NCBI GenBank assembly: GCA_028335825.1
Contig: JAIOKI010000007.1
Location: forward strand, 248,001-312,000
Direction: 5' to 3'
Length of the DNA: 64,000 nt
Source of the DNA: Nosema muscidifuracis
Lineage: Eukaryota; Microsporidia; Nosematidae
Positions 1-13,057 of the stretch are shown one piece after another (position 1 is the first letter of the stretch; each line of letters starts with the position of its first letter). The notes under the pieces are model-generated. The model did not search any database. It was not told the origin of the DNA and saw only the letters and a program-made list of their open reading frames with translations. The translations under genes were made by a program, and so were the position numbers.

Positions 1-541
1 AACTCTTATCATTAGAGTCATCAGATGACTCTTCACTGTTGTTAATGTTACGAATCCAATCAGGCATTAGTGAGGTATACCTGTTGTCATCGATAACTTC
101 CATTTTATCAGCCAATAGACTGTCTTTTTTGACCACTACTGATCTTCCGTAGCTGGCTACGACCTTTGTCCATCCTTCTTCAGATGTTCTCTTTAAAAGA
201 ATGGGACTCTTTGGTTTCCTGCCTTTGCAGGAAGCTTTTGCTACCTTGGAAAGGAAGACTGATAGTGCAGAGGACTTGGGCGATCCAATGCTTGTTATTT
301 GAGATGGCATGGTGACCTTACCATCCTCTTTTACAATCGAGTTATCCGGATGAGGAGTTCGATCTTTGTCTTTTATTGCAGTTTCCTGCTTCACTTCATT
401 CATTGATTCAGCGTTTACTTTATTGACATCATCATAATTGACACGGTTGATGAGATCATTCACTTGTTTTTGAAGTAATTCATACTTCTTCTTTTGTGTA
501 CTCAGTTCACGTTGACACGACTTAACATGTGCATCTTGGAG
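1..541 (-). CDS. LINE ORF1 fragment (partial, runs off the window)
   Basis: An open frame of about 180 codons on the minus strand, with no start in the window and cut by the left edge. It is hydrophilic: a Gln/Lys-rich, coiled-coil-like start (CQRELSTQKKKYELLQKQ), then a basic and acidic linker. The stretch RKPKSPILLKRTSEEGWTKV resembles the RKAPKNGVKLYQVDEDGWKS stretch of the LINE-A ORF1 at 23.3-24.7 kb, which is why I call it LINE ORF1. It begins abruptly at 541, where the LINE-B fragment on its right stops, and an in-frame TAG lies just before it. It is therefore a 5'-truncated element joined head to tail to LINE-B. The expected role is RNA binding in the LINE ribonucleoprotein (inference). 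It differs clearly from LINE-A ORF1, so it belongs to another family, perhaps LINE-B itself. Confidence 0.6.
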
Positions 542-708
542 CTAAGAGATCTTGTCTCAGATAAGGATGGACAATCTAACAGGAAATGTTCAAGATTTTC
601 CTGTTCTCCCTCACATAGAAAGCAATGTTCTCTATAATACTGAAAGATTCTACGAGCATTAGCTAACGCAGAAGACCATCTAATTAAATTACATCTTACT
701 TTGGTGTA
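542..708 (-). pseudogene. LINE-B ORF2 3' fragment abutting rDNA
   Basis: The minus strand encodes the end of a LINE ORF2: the RCNLIRWSSALANARRI stretch and the zinc-finger core CFLCEGEQENLEHFLLDC (C-x2-C-x8-H-x4-C). It is nearly identical to LINE-B at 28831-29304 and 63.1-63.76 kb. It starts directly at the downstream flank of the LSU (the shared rDNA sequence ends near 707) and stops about 543, where an ORF1 fragment follows. It lacks all enzymatic domains and its own 3'UTR, so it is a dead fragment. Confidence 0.75.
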
Positions 709-797
709 TATTTGATTTTTGTTTGAGCAATTTACTTAAAAATATATTCCTAATCACATTTCTTATTAACAATCTTAACTATCAAAATTACATACAC

Positions 798-1041
798 ACC
801 TACACTGTAATACAAAAAGCAGTAACCTCAAAATGTCGGCATACACCTTCATTCTTACAGTTCTGCTTAATAGAGTAGTATTCTCCCAAATGTATCTTTG
901 AGCTACGCTTCAGGCTTAAGAGGCTTTCAGCCTTAATCGAAACGACGTAGCTAAGCAACATAACTTAATAGTTAATCGCACTACCAGTGGTCATCACTTA
1001 GAGTTCCTCTCGTACTATCAAAGTTCACTCAAAAATACTTA

Positions 1042-1083
<42 letters not shown>

Positions 1084-1518
1084 TCTCACGTTCCTCATTA
1101 CCGGGTGAACAATCCAACACTTCGTAACATATACACTACGATGATCAGAAGAGACGACATCGAAGAATCAAAAAGCAGAGTCGCTATGATCGCTTGCCTG
1201 CTACAAGCCAGTTATCCCTGTGGTAACTTTTCAATCACCCAATACATAATGAATGTAATTGGGATCGCTAGGCCAAGGTTTCCCTACTAAATACAGTCAT
1301 ATGTATAAAGTAAAGCAGATTTATTCCCTTATAATAAACTGATGGTTACCATCCATCATTCATCTACCTTAGGACAGCTGTGTTACTTTTTAACAGCTGT
1401 ACCGCCCCAGCCAAACTCCCCATATATCCAAATAAACAAATATTCAAACATACTAGTGGTTTCACAAATCATCTCCCACCTCTCTACAATATACCGAATA
1501 ATTATTAGAACATACTAA

Positions 1519-1550
<32 letters not shown>

Positions 1551-1649
1551 GATATACAACAAGCCCGTTCCCTTGTCTCGTGGTTTCACAAAATTGTAAG
1601 TAGGGACAGTAGGAATCTCGTTGCTCCATTCATGCGCGTCACCAATTAA

Positions 1650-1702
<53 letters not shown>

Positions 1703-3268
1703 ATTCGCTTACACAACTTTAACAATAAATGCACTGGGCAGAATTCACTTCTTGTAATACAAAAAGCTATGTTTTTAATAAACAGTCAGATTCCTTACAT
1801 AGTAAAAGTTCTAGCATGCTAGAGCCAATCTTTATCCCAAGGTTACAGATCTAATTTGCCGAATTCCCTTACTTACTTTAATTTAAAATATCTGTTATGA
1901 TACAAAGACACCTGATGCGGTATAGGTACGGCTACACTACTTCTTTTTTATCAAGTATATATACAACACGTATTTCTTATCATGACAATCCATACGTACA
2001 CACAGTCTAATTCATTTTTCTTACACCGCTTATATACTGTCATCATCAAGTCGCCTTGCAGTAGTCAAGTGAAGAACTATTGATCTTCTTTGTTTTTACA
2101 ATAACACCGACTCACTTCAATACCATTGAAAACCCTAGTCTATATCTATACAAATATATTGTTACTGCCTCCAAGATCGGCCCATTTGTTTCTTCCATAT
2201 ACATTCACACATATACTTCAATACAAACAAATTGCACAGCTACCTAAATACTCATATAGAAACATCTCATAAAAGTAGTCATCTTCTTCCATTTTATACA
2301 ATAATACATTCGGTAGGTACGTTGTAACACGTTTCTTAGCGGATTTCTACTTCCATAACAACCGCCCTACTGTCTCAATGTATTCATCATATTTATGGTA
2401 TACTGTCTACTATTTAGAATATTTAATGTTCCATAAGGTTCATCCCTTTTTGCACATCATTCTTACAATCATGTGCCCACTAGTCATACAATAGATTCAT
2501 TCTGTAAACCTAATCTACAGAAGACCATAGAATTAAAGATTTCTCATAGTCGAGACTATAACAGTGTCCTACATCTATGTCCTATATACAATGACTGCTG
2601 TCCTGAGAGACATTTCGCTGTGAACCAGCTACCACACAGTTCGATTGGTCTTTCGCCACTATACACATCTTAAATCATCGATTTGCACGTCAGAATGATT
2701 ATGGTCTTCCAATAAACTGTTGCTTATCTTCAACCAGAACATGCATAGTTCACTGTGTTTCGGGTCTTATAGTTATAACTTGTCATATTAATAACGACTG
2801 AGCCATTATCTTGCTATAACTATAATCTCCTTGGTCCGTGTTTCAAGACGGGTCCTTAAACATAAGGCTGCCCCACACATTTTCACAAATTCCTTCGCAG
2901 TACTTATTTGCTATCGGTATGCCATTATATTTAACCTTAGATATCTCATTCTACCTGTATTCAGACTGCACTACCAAGCAGCCCTACTCGCTGATACTTA
3001 CTATTTTATTCAACTAACGAATATTATATTCTGTACAAATAAGTAATAAAATAGTGATTTACATCTCCAATAGGATTACAATCACGGGTTGCTTCTTGTT
3101 CACTCGCTGCTACTACAGAAATCCTGGTTAGTTTCTTTTCCTCCTTCTAATGATATGCTTAAGTTCAAAGGGTCCTCTATACACATCTGTATATATTCGG
3201 TAACAATGCTTTCGTATTCATCTACGACCTTCATCGCTGTGGCATCCTATTGATCCCATGTGTGGGTA
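798..3268 (-). rRNA. Large-subunit rRNA, unit A (5.8S fused)
   Basis: Recognised on the minus strand by universal LSU cores: the peptidyl-transferase and sarcin-ricin regions (antisense near 1000-1280), the GGGAAAGAAGACCCTG core, and the TTTGAACTTAAGCATATCA start, which follows directly on a 5.8S-like GATGAAGGTCGTAGATGAAT segment. No ITS2 separates the two, as expected for microsporidia. It is almost identical to unit B, with a few small differences by eye, for example one base missing in the T run near 1030. Ends are estimated from conservation and may be off by tens of bases. Short ORFs read through it are not genes. Confidence 0.93.
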
Positions 3269-3437
3269 AAATAATAATATATAATAGTACAATCTATATA
3301 ATAAATATATATTAGTATAATCTAATATAATAAATATACATTAATATAATCTAATATAATAAATATATATTAGTATAATATAATAAATATATAATAGTAT
3401 AACATATATAATAAATATTGTATTAACTGTTACTCGA
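3269..3437 (-). repeat. ITS of unit A, AT minisatellite
   Basis: The spacer between SSU and LSU consists only of A/T-rich repeats built on a TATACTAATATATATTTATA-like unit. It is about 170 bp here against about 310 bp in unit B, so copy number differs although the flanking genes are nearly identical. Confidence 0.8.
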
Positions 3438-4673
3438 TATGATCCTGCTAATGGTTCTCCAACAGCAACCATGTTACGACTTATATCAGATCTAATACAT
3501 CTTGTTCAAGTAGTTTACACTAATTTCACAACATATATCATCTTAGATAGCGACGGGCGGTGTGTACAAAGAACAGGGACACATTCAATTCTACTTATTT
3601 AATAAAATTTACTAGCAATTCCAAGTTCAAATATCTCTTACAAAATATTATCCCATAAAGATTCATATCTATTGTATTGCGCGTGCAGCCCAAAATGTCT
3701 GAGGGCATAACGGACCTGTTTTAATCCTTTCCTTCCTACACTGATTGTGTCTGTCTATAAGGGTCTCACGTCTTGTTGAAATTAATCAAAACTTCACAGC
3801 ATCCATTGAAAACGGCCATGCACCACTATTATCATTCTCAAATAACATTCTCGCTGAATAATAAAATATTGGTAAGTTACCTCGCGTTGAGTCAAATTAA
3901 GCCGCACAATCCACTCCTTGTGGTATTCTTCCGTCAATTTCTTTAATTTTCAATCTTGCGATCATACTATCCCCAGAGCCAAAAAACTCGAATTTCTATT
4001 ATGTAATACAAATACTCATATCACATCGTCGGCATAGTTTACTGCTGGAACTACAATGGTATCTAATCATCTTCGATCCTCCAGCTTACGTCCTTGTTCA
4101 AAAAATACATACAAGTGTACAGCTTTCGCTTCTGTTCGTCCAGTCAGGGTCGTCACATTTCATCTCTCTCCCAACTATACAGTACACCTCATATTGCTTC
4201 TTAAAAATAAACTACGGACTTTTTAACTGCATCAATCATCATACACACTCTTGGAACAAGTATTACCGCGGCTGCTGGCACTTGATTTGCCCTCCAATTA
4301 ATCACCTCATATGTTTTTACAATATGAAACAATATCTATTACTTCCCATAACTGCCTCAGACAAAATCCATAGGTCAAGTTTCGCCCCTGCTGCAATCCT
4401 TAGACTTAGTAGCCGTCTCTCAGGCTCCTTCTCCGGAATATTACAAAGTAATACCGTTACCCGTTACTGCCTTGTTAAGCCATTACCTTAACAACTAGCT
4501 GATAGGTCTCACTCTTACTGTATACAATTATCTACACTTTAACGTAGTTATCATCAATATACATAAAATAAAGTGAGTATTACTGAGCAGTCCATTTTTC
4601 AGATACTTCTTCAAAAACATGCATGGGTTAATCTTAGGGAATAGCGTCTACGTCAGGCAGAATCAACCTGGTG
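3438..4673 (-). rRNA. Small-subunit rRNA, unit A
   Basis: Minus strand from CACCAGGTTGATTCTGCC (5' end at 4673) through GTGCCAGCAGCCGCGGTAAT (near 4260-4280), AAATTAAAGAAATTGACGGA (near 3935) and GTACACACCGCCCGTCGC (near 3555), to the 3' end GGATCATAT (near 3440). The length of about 1236 bp is typical of Nosema/Vairimorpha. It is nearly identical to the copy at 18484-19722 and reads in the opposite direction. Confidence 0.95.
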
Positions 4674-4924
4674 TACAAAATAACATATCTACATTCTAGT
4701 CAGTATTAATCTAGTCTCAGAAATCTTAATCTCTCAATCAATCAGTGCAATATAACATACGAAAACTAAACATGAGTAATAAATAATTTACATTGTGTAT
4801 TATTTAATCTACTGATAAATTAAATTGACAAATCAGAATTAATAATTAATTGCTGATTTATGATTTTTGACAGGTTATATGTAGTGTGTTTGAGTGTACT
4901 AGTATGATATATATGTTGTATAAA

Positions 4925-5145
4925 AAGAGTTACAATCTGGTGGTTGTGCTGAACAACGGGAAGTTGATTGAAGTGTCCAGTTAAGGATTGAGAATGGTGA
5001 CCATCCTGTGAACGTGCTGGGACGTTGGTTGTTGAAGTGATCGTGGTGATTACTTGTGTGAACAGTAATGTGAGACCGTAACGATGGTTTGGTTTGTGGT
5101 GTGTTTTGTTACTTGAAGATGTAAAATATTGTATTGATGGGATAT
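4925..5145 (+). other. Conserved GC-richer block in rDNA spacer (unit A)
   Basis: About 200 bp upstream of the SSU, divergent to it, with much higher GC than the spacer and only about four differences from its mirror copy at 18019-18245. A TATA-like TATAAAAAG lies at about 4919-4928. Hairpins visible in the plus sense include GTTGT-GCTGA-ACAAC near 4945 and AGGAT...ATGGTGACCATCCT near 4985-5008. There is no convincing long ORF. Candidates are a divergently transcribed small RNA gene (5S, or another Pol III RNA) or the rDNA promoter/enhancer. I could not match it to a 5S consensus. Confidence 0.45.
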
Positions 5146-5955
5146 TTTTATAACATGTACTCTGTGTATATTTGCATTCTTTGGTGATAATATATTAGTT
5201 TTATTTCTTTGTGATGTAGATGGGATAGTTTGACTTGGTATAGTAACTACATTACTTTTTATGTATTGTTTGTATCTTACTAATAGTCATTCTGTGAATT
5301 TGTATTGATCTTGATATCTCATGTTATAAAAAGGTTTATGTATTTTGATACTGTACATAAGAAATATTATTTGATTAATAATTAGAAGTAAACATCTAAT
5401 TAAATTATATATCTTTATTTCTTCTATGCTTTTGTTAATTTCTTCAGTATTTTTTATCAATGCATAAAAAATACACTATCATCTTTTTTTTCAATCTTAA
5501 CTCCTCTAATTATCTTAATCCTACACTTTTCTAATTTCAATACTTTAGCTCTTATTTATTGCTGTAAAATACTTTCTTAAATTTCTTTAGTTCTTCAATC
5601 TCTAATATATTCACCAGTATTCTGTTCATTAATCTATAATCCTTATATAATAGTACTGTTGTTATCCATTATTTACAAAAATCAATCTTATTTACTTCTG
5701 TTTGTCTTCTAATATACTAAATTATAAAATATTCTTAATATTTCACTAGTTTATCTTCTGACCAAATCTCATTAATTGCACTTATAGCTATTTCTTAATC
5801 ATCTTCGATTTTTTTTCTATTTCATCTCTTTCGATATTATCTACATTTTCAACAATTCTGGTTCTTCTTATAAATATCTCTCAAGATCTTCACATTCTTA
5901 AACCTTTTAATGACATATCATAAATCAATATTCTATATTATTATAATAATATTTA

Positions 5956-8119
5956 AGCCATTTGACCATATTCCTCAATTTTTATTCAATGTTCCTCGTA
6001 TTCACCATATATTCATCATAAATTATTAAGGAAGATAATATAAAGATTCCGTATTTTATAACTTTTAGATTCTTTGTTACAATTTCATTATTTCTATTTA
6101 ATTTTAACGTTTCATTACTATAACAATAATTATTGAATTACCAACATTTTTATTTAATTAAATTACTTCACTTCTGCTATCTAAAAGTTTTTTATATTAT
6201 CAATGTGGACTTGCTATTACTAATACTTTAGATTCTCTATCGCAATCTTAAGTTATAATAAAATTTATATTTGTCTTATTATATGATAATATTGATATTA
6301 ATTTCAAATCTACTATACCTTTCTTCAATCTATCTACTGTTTTGATTGATATTAACTTGAATATACTTCTTTAACTAAATAAAGATTGAAAAGCTCTAGA
6401 TTAATACTGCTTACATAATATTATATTATCATTAATCACATTTATCTTTATATATTTTTTTTAGAAAAGGTTTTAATCGTTATTATTAGGTGTTTACTGT
6501 ATTGATACATAACTTAAATAAAGCTTCTTTTCAGACACAGAATAATTTCTTTTTGTTTGACTTTTAATAAGACGAAGAAACTTACACCGTATTTTTTCGT
6601 TAAATTCTTGTGATAATATTGACTCACATAATATTTAAAGACATTTGTCATCAAAATCAAGGCTTTATTAATATCCGAAATTCTAAACGATACAAAATGT
6701 ATTGGTTTCATTATAATATGCAATTATCTTCAAGATATCTTGTTATCATAGCAATTTTTGATTTAGCTAATTGTTCTTTAAATTTTATTATGCCATATAA
6801 TTCTTTTATACACAATGCACAATAATTTAATAGTCTCAATATCAGTCGTAGTTCTTAATTAATGATATTATCTGTAATATGTGACACAAAAACTTATTCT
6901 TCTTACTTCTACTTATTTAATACTTCTAAAACTAAAGTCACGTTCTTTTCATCATTCTTTACTCTCACACTAAAATGAGTATGTTATCTAAATATACAAC
7001 TACTATTTTATAGAAGAATTTACTTAATAAGTTATTCATTATTCTCTAAAATCTAACTTATTTATTCATTTTTAATGACATTTTATAAACTCAGAAAGAT
7101 CATCGTGTATGTAGTGATGTTTTATTTCTACTAGAAACCATTATTTTACAATGATTTTACATTATAGTTCACCTGTATTCTACGTATCTTTGATCTTATT
7201 GTTATATGCTTGTATTATGAGATTCATATCGAAATCAGTAACTTCTAAACTTATCAGATTATTTGAATATTTATAATAATGTCTAAAATGTTCAAACTAT
7301 ATTTTGGGATTTTCGTTTGTCTATGAATATCAGAAAAAATAATTAATTTTTTGTCAATTTTTTTCTATCATTCACTGACTCTTTTTATTTTCAATGGACC
7401 TTTTTTTTATTCAACTCTATAAATTTATTGAAATGTTTTTTGCTATATGCTTTTCCTAGATAAAAAATATGATTTTAGTTTTTTAACATATATTGTTAAT
7501 AATAAACTCTTCCTGTATACAATTCTTACTTCTTTTTCATAATTTTAATTTTTATGTTTCTATACAAGTTGTAATATTGTCTTTGATAATTTTTAATGCG
7601 AATTCAAAAATAAAATATTTGATGTTTGATTAGTTATAATGCTTTGTACAGATTTAAAAAGAAATATTACCTCCTATAATCTTTATTTATATATATTGTA
7701 TTAATTCTACATTTGTCTCTTATTTCGATTTTTGCGAAAAAAATTATTATTGTAGTATCCTGTAAGCAAACTGTTGCTAGTGATAAATGATTTCATTATT
7801 ATTTAAAATAATTTCCTTCAATATTTTTTTGATGAATCAGTGAAAATTCCATTAATTAGTTGGTTATCAATTAATCAGAACAAGTTTTAGTAGAGTTAAG
7901 GAAATCATTTGGTTCTCACAAGAATTGACAGGTCATTTCTTTCTTAAGCTGACTGATTACTTTTTTTATAAGTTAAAAAACTTAATAACAACTTAATATA
8001 AAACAGTTAAATTTCTTTTTTTATACTTTCCCCTAGTTTCTAAAAAAATATATTACTGAAAATATAATATTGCAAAATTTATTAATTATCAAAACGTAAA
8101 AAGTCTAAAATTTCTTCAA
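5956..8119. other. AT-rich decayed spacer, no gene seen
   Basis: Very AT-rich, with stops in all frames. The base pattern of the minus strand has a faintly coding-like, A-rich look, as in the decayed retroelement stretches elsewhere, but I cannot name a domain. The ORFs of about 70 codons near 6.5-6.8 kb overlap on opposite strands and look like chance. Confidence 0.5.
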
Positions 8120-8870
8120 TTAAAATATCCCTAAAAAGTAATTTAAATCTAAAAACATAATTTTTCGTAACAAAATATATTAAATTATTATTCCACATTA
8201 TATTTATTTTTATAAAAGACCACATAATCTCAATAGTTTGTGTATTTGCATAAGTGTCTGTATCAGCAAAAAACTGAATGATTTACAGTTTCATATCGAA
8301 AACCTAAATCAGCACATATTTTTTAATGTTTAAATAACCTCGCCATATGTCTGCTAAATAGTTATACTCGATGCAATTTTTCTTCGAATTATCTCATTCA
8401 GTGTATTTTGCTAGCAATATTCGATGATTTTGAAAAAAGTTACGCAGCTGCTCTATTACTCCATAGTACATTGCCAAAACCTGATACTCAAGAAGTCTTC
8501 CTCATTGATACTTATTTTTAACCAGATCAATTTCATATATTTCAACAATACATTCTTCACCACTAATTTGCTGTGAATAGAAAATTAGAAGCTAATTATC
8601 AAAACGACCATACCACATTGTTATCAATAATTGAAAAAGATAATTTCATGGCCAAGGATCGATTTGAACTATCTTTGCGCCACACGCATAATATAATAAG
8701 AAGTTATTTTACGCTTAGATGTGCATGATGAAAAAAACTTAGTTTGAGTAAACTGGAGTAATTCAATATTTTTTGTTATTCCTGAGATAACAACGATATT
8801 TATATAAGTATTTGGTTTTAAACACTTAATGCACATCGGAAATTTTAGAATTTCTTGTTAAAATAAAACT
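8120..8870 (-). pseudogene. Merlin-like (ISXO2-type) transposase remnant, copy 1
   Basis: The minus strand shows scattered but ordered pieces of an ISXO2-type DDE transposase. VEIYEIDLVKNKYQ (8510-8552) resembles the VEIDE(S/T)xFxKRKY motif. RYETVNHSVF (near 8270-8298) and TQTIEIMWSFIK (near 8205-8245) match the VNHS...HTxxIExxW motif of the catalytic core. Several stops and frameshifts separate them, so it is dead. A diverged copy in the same orientation lies at 41855-42600. ISXO2-type transposases in eukaryotes belong to the Merlin superfamily of cut-and-paste DNA transposons. Terminal inverted repeats were not identified. Confidence 0.6.
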
Positions 8871-11800
8871 CTATCAACAACTTTTCATCATAAGTAATAT
8901 TTTTTAATCGAATTTAAACTTTAGATACTATAAAATCATTACTTTTTCAAAAAAGTGTCAGTGAAAGGTAAAAAAGAAATTTAGTCATAAAATCCATACC
9001 GTATATTATTTATGAACATTTTGATAATTATATGCTGGGTATAAATATTTTATATTTAAACCAACAGTACCTCATTCAAAATTATCTTCTACTATAAGAT
9101 TTAGTTGAGAAGCATATCTCTCGATTATCATTTTCCTATACTCACAATGTAAGCATTTTTTCCTAATATACACGTAACTATTCATTGCATCTTGTATTTA
9201 GTTACATATGTTTTCATCTTAATGATCACCATATTCTTCTTTTTAAATATAAATTCATCTCTTCTATTGCTTTTCGTTTATTAATTTTTTATTTCTTCAA
9301 ATTGCTCCTGCTTTTACTTTTTACGAGATCAGCGTATCAAAGATGTCATTCATATTTTTAAATGGAATGCATTGTTATACAAATTACAACTTTATTAATT
9401 TTTATCCTAATAGGCATACTCTTGCATACTTCTACTAAGTCTTTCAACCACAACATCTGAAAAATGATAAAAATGCGTAATGTATTAGACTTTTACATTT
9501 TTTCTTTGGTACAACTTTTAATTTCTTTACTCTGATTCTTTTGATTGGTCTAATTATTTAATTTTAAATTATTTCACAAACTTATAACCCCAGAACAAGT
9601 ATCCGCATAATTAATTGATTACTGTTATAATATAAGTTCTTTTTTATCGGTCAGATATATCAAATGTGACCTATTCACCTTTTCATAAGATTCTATAAAT
9701 GTAATTTTTTGTTACTCTAAAAAATAATGAGCTAAATATTCTAGAAACCTAATTCAACTTATTAGTATAATTTCTGCTTAAAATCATTATTTTAGGTCTT
9801 ATACTGTATATTGCACGAATTCTCACTTGGTATATTAAATATTGCTTTATTATTTTCCACTAATATTAGGATATATAAACTGTAAAAATTCAACATCAAG
9901 TTAAAAAGGTTAGCATTCAGACCAATCAGCTTGAATTCAATTATCTAAAGAGTACATGAAATTATCAAAATTATCCTCCTTCAGTTTCTAGCTTTCCTAG
10001 ATTACCGACTACATTGTATAATTAAGCTTCGATTTTCTTATGTGGTTCATTATTACTGAATACAGAAATCAGTCTCATATATACAACCTCTTTTTAAATC
10101 TTTTCATGCTTTTTACAGAAAAAATTTTAACTTGACTTTCTTAATCTTAAAATGAAATATAGATCCAAATTATTACAACTCAAACACACACTTATAACTT
10201 CTTTCGCCATAGTTACTTTCATAAATTAGTTGAGAAGTTGGAAATTATTTCTTGTAATTACTATCATACAATAAAGAATAGACTGTAAGTAGTTTAACCT
10301 TCTGACTATTCAATTGTGAAAATTACACTGTTTTTATTCTTAGACTTAACTTTGTATATATTATTGCATTAATAATGTGAAATTTATACTTAATGATAAA
10401 TTCAAACATAAAATGCTCTCGAATGTATCAAATTCAGAACCGAAATTAAATACTAGATCACATATATTTTACAATATTTCTATCAATATCACCTAATTTA
10501 ATACTAAAATAGTTTGACATCAATTGCAATTTTTTTATATTTTTTATCATTTTAAGATTCTATTTTTATATCCTTATTTTTGTCGATCATCTAAATTTCT
10601 TTCATCAAGCTTTTACTTTTAACTCTCAACAAAATTTGATACCGTTTGTATTCCTCATGGTTTATAAATTCATATAATCTCACATCGCCTCCAAACTCTT
10701 TCCACATTTTAAATATCACAGTGCAATTTCTTTTAATTCTCATTATCTTGAAGTGCTTATCCAGAGCTAGTAAATCAGACTTGCAGATAAAATAATAAAT
10801 CTGATCTTCATCTGATAATTATAAAACATGAAAGTAAATATGCTCTTTTAATTCGTGCAAAATGTTTTTTTTACCGATTTCGATTTTCATATTCTACACC
10901 ATACACTTTTAGATATTTTTCTATTTACATCTTGTAACTAAACAGACCAAATGTCATTCGTAAACTGGAGTCTACCTACTTGGTAAACACAGATCTTTTA
11001 TTTTAATATCTCTGTTTTCTTTTCTTCGCTTTATTCTTTTTTAGTTCTCATTATTTATATAAAAAATAATAATAATTAAAATAAACTAGGAATATTTTTA
11101 AAGAGCAGTATCTCTAGGACTTACACTTCGATCTTATTCTTTAAATAGGCGTCGTCTTTCTTCATTTCCATGTTCACATTATATATTATAAGATTAACGG
11201 ATAGCGTCAATATATTGAGGATTTTGGTTCTGATTATTACTTTTAGAACTTATTATATAATATAGGATGTCTAAGCTATATAGCTGAACTTTCATCTGAA
11301 AACGTGTATTAATATTTCAATTTTATTTTCAAAACTCTTGACTATTGCTATTTTAAAATCTGTTAAAACATTTTAATAATTTATTTTTTCAGTGAGAATA
11401 TTAAATTCCTTTTTATATGTTCACGAACTTTTTTTGGAAAAAAGAAGTAGGTAAATAAAATTTACTTATGAAATGTTACGCATGACGTAAAACCAATAAA
11501 TACTTAGAGAATACCTTAAGAGAATGAATAAGAATTTAATAAAGACAAACTTATTATATTATTTGATTTTATTTCATACTCTTGGTATCTCAGTGGTGCA
11601 ATTTTATATTCTGCAAATCTTCTTGAGCGATATTATTTATTTAGACTTCTCATTACTTTTATCTCTTACTGAAAGATTTTACATTTTTTAGATTAGAATT
11701 TCTTCAATAATGCTGTTTGTCTCTTTAATTTTACTGTATTACTACTCTGAGAAACAGGACTTAGTATTTGATGCTAATTTTATATAGTCGACATTCCTAC

Positions 11801-13050
11801 TTAAAAAAAGCTGCAACTAGCTTTTCCTTAATTTTAGTTTTTTAACTAACTTCCTAATACTTTGAGAAAATTTATATTGTCCTTCTTTAACATTGAATTT
11901 ATCTAAGAAAGCGAGACATATGATTTTTTTTATGGAAGCACAGATGACTTTGTTTTATAAATCTTTGTAATTTTCTTATTCTGTTTGCTTGAAAATAAAG
12001 CCTCATTTTGCCAATTAATAATCACGTCATTCCTATTTAAATTTATACTTTTTTATCTCTGTTTTACAAATATTGTATTTAACATCTAATTCTAGTCCAT
12101 AAATACTATCTGCTGTGATTTTGAATGTATTTCTTACTTATCTTATTATTTACAATTAGTCTCTACCATGTTTTAATTAAAATCTGAAGATTTATGTGAG
12201 ACGATCCTTAAAGTATATTTATTTGAAATAGAATTTTTTACCATATCCAAATAATAATTGTGTGTAATTCTTAAAGGTATTTATTATTATTATAATAATT
12301 GTGAGTGAGATTTTATTTTCAATAAATAACTAAAGAAAACAAATACTAAAAAGTATCATGTTGTGTTTAAAGATCAATTTGAAAGATTAGTGGTTTTTCA
12401 CTCATTGAAATATATGCTAATTTAGTAGGAAATGAGATAAGACATAATGTTATTGGTGAATCGTTTATATAAAACTATAAACAAGAAAGTTATCAAAATA
12501 AACATTTTAACATCATGCGATATTCGACTGTGTGTATTTTATAAATAAAAAATATTTAAAGAACGGTACACAAAATGAAGAAAACCTACAACGACGTAAA
12601 CAATAAATCTTTCAAATAAAACATCCTTTACATGATACTACTTAGAGAAATACTTTCGTTTTTGTCACTTCAATCAATGTTACAATATACCAAGATACAA
12701 TATTGTTGTTAAAGCCATAAAATTTATATTGAGGCATCTTTTTATACCTACAACTAAGTCAAAGGATAACTATTTAATTTGTATGTTAATCATCTTTGAC
12801 TTTTTTATTCCAAATTTGTGATTTCATTATGGCGTTATTAGTAGGTAATCGGTCTGAGGATAAAAAATCCTTTAATATGCATACTAACAAGCCTAAAATG
12901 GTAAAATTAAAGTATGTTTTTATGACATGTTTTCTTCTATGTTCTTATTATCAGCTATCCGCTTGTGGTTTGCATTTTTTAGCATTATTCATTTTCTCTC
13001 TCCTGGAGTAAAATTAAGATAATATTTATATAAAAAAATAATACTGATGC
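8871..13050. other. AT-rich region without recognisable gene
   Basis: About 4 kb of AT-rich DNA with stops in every frame. A 71-codon ORF at 12796-13011 has biased composition and no recognisable motif. I see no RNA gene, repeat array or domain that I would defend. Confidence 0.5.
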
Positions 13051-13057
13051 TTAAAGT

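Larger units (their letters stand above)
707..5955. repeat. Left arm of rDNA inverted repeat
   Basis: The whole stretch recurs in reverse complement at 17202-22596: LSU flank, LSU, ITS, SSU, promoter-side spacer and outer spacer. The rRNA genes are almost identical. The block at 4925-5145 differs at only a few bases, while the outer spacer (5150-5950) is visibly more diverged, with many substitutions and small gaps. Homology ends at the 16-base palindrome TATTATTATAATAATA (5936-5951), which also sits at the end of the other arm. Confidence 0.9.

Noticed and set aside
1105-4491. Small ORFs inside the LSU and SSU (and mirror copies at 18666-22198)
   Set aside because: They are frames through rRNA genes and are identical in both units because the rRNA is conserved.
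4925-5145. Identification of the conserved spacer block as 5S rRNA
   Set aside because: The TGTGAGACC stretch resembles part of the 5S internal promoter, but the rest of the 5S secondary structure could not be found, so it stays unassigned.
12796-13011. 71-codon plus-strand ORF
   Set aside because: Short, no motif, in AT-rich DNA where such frames are expected by chance.
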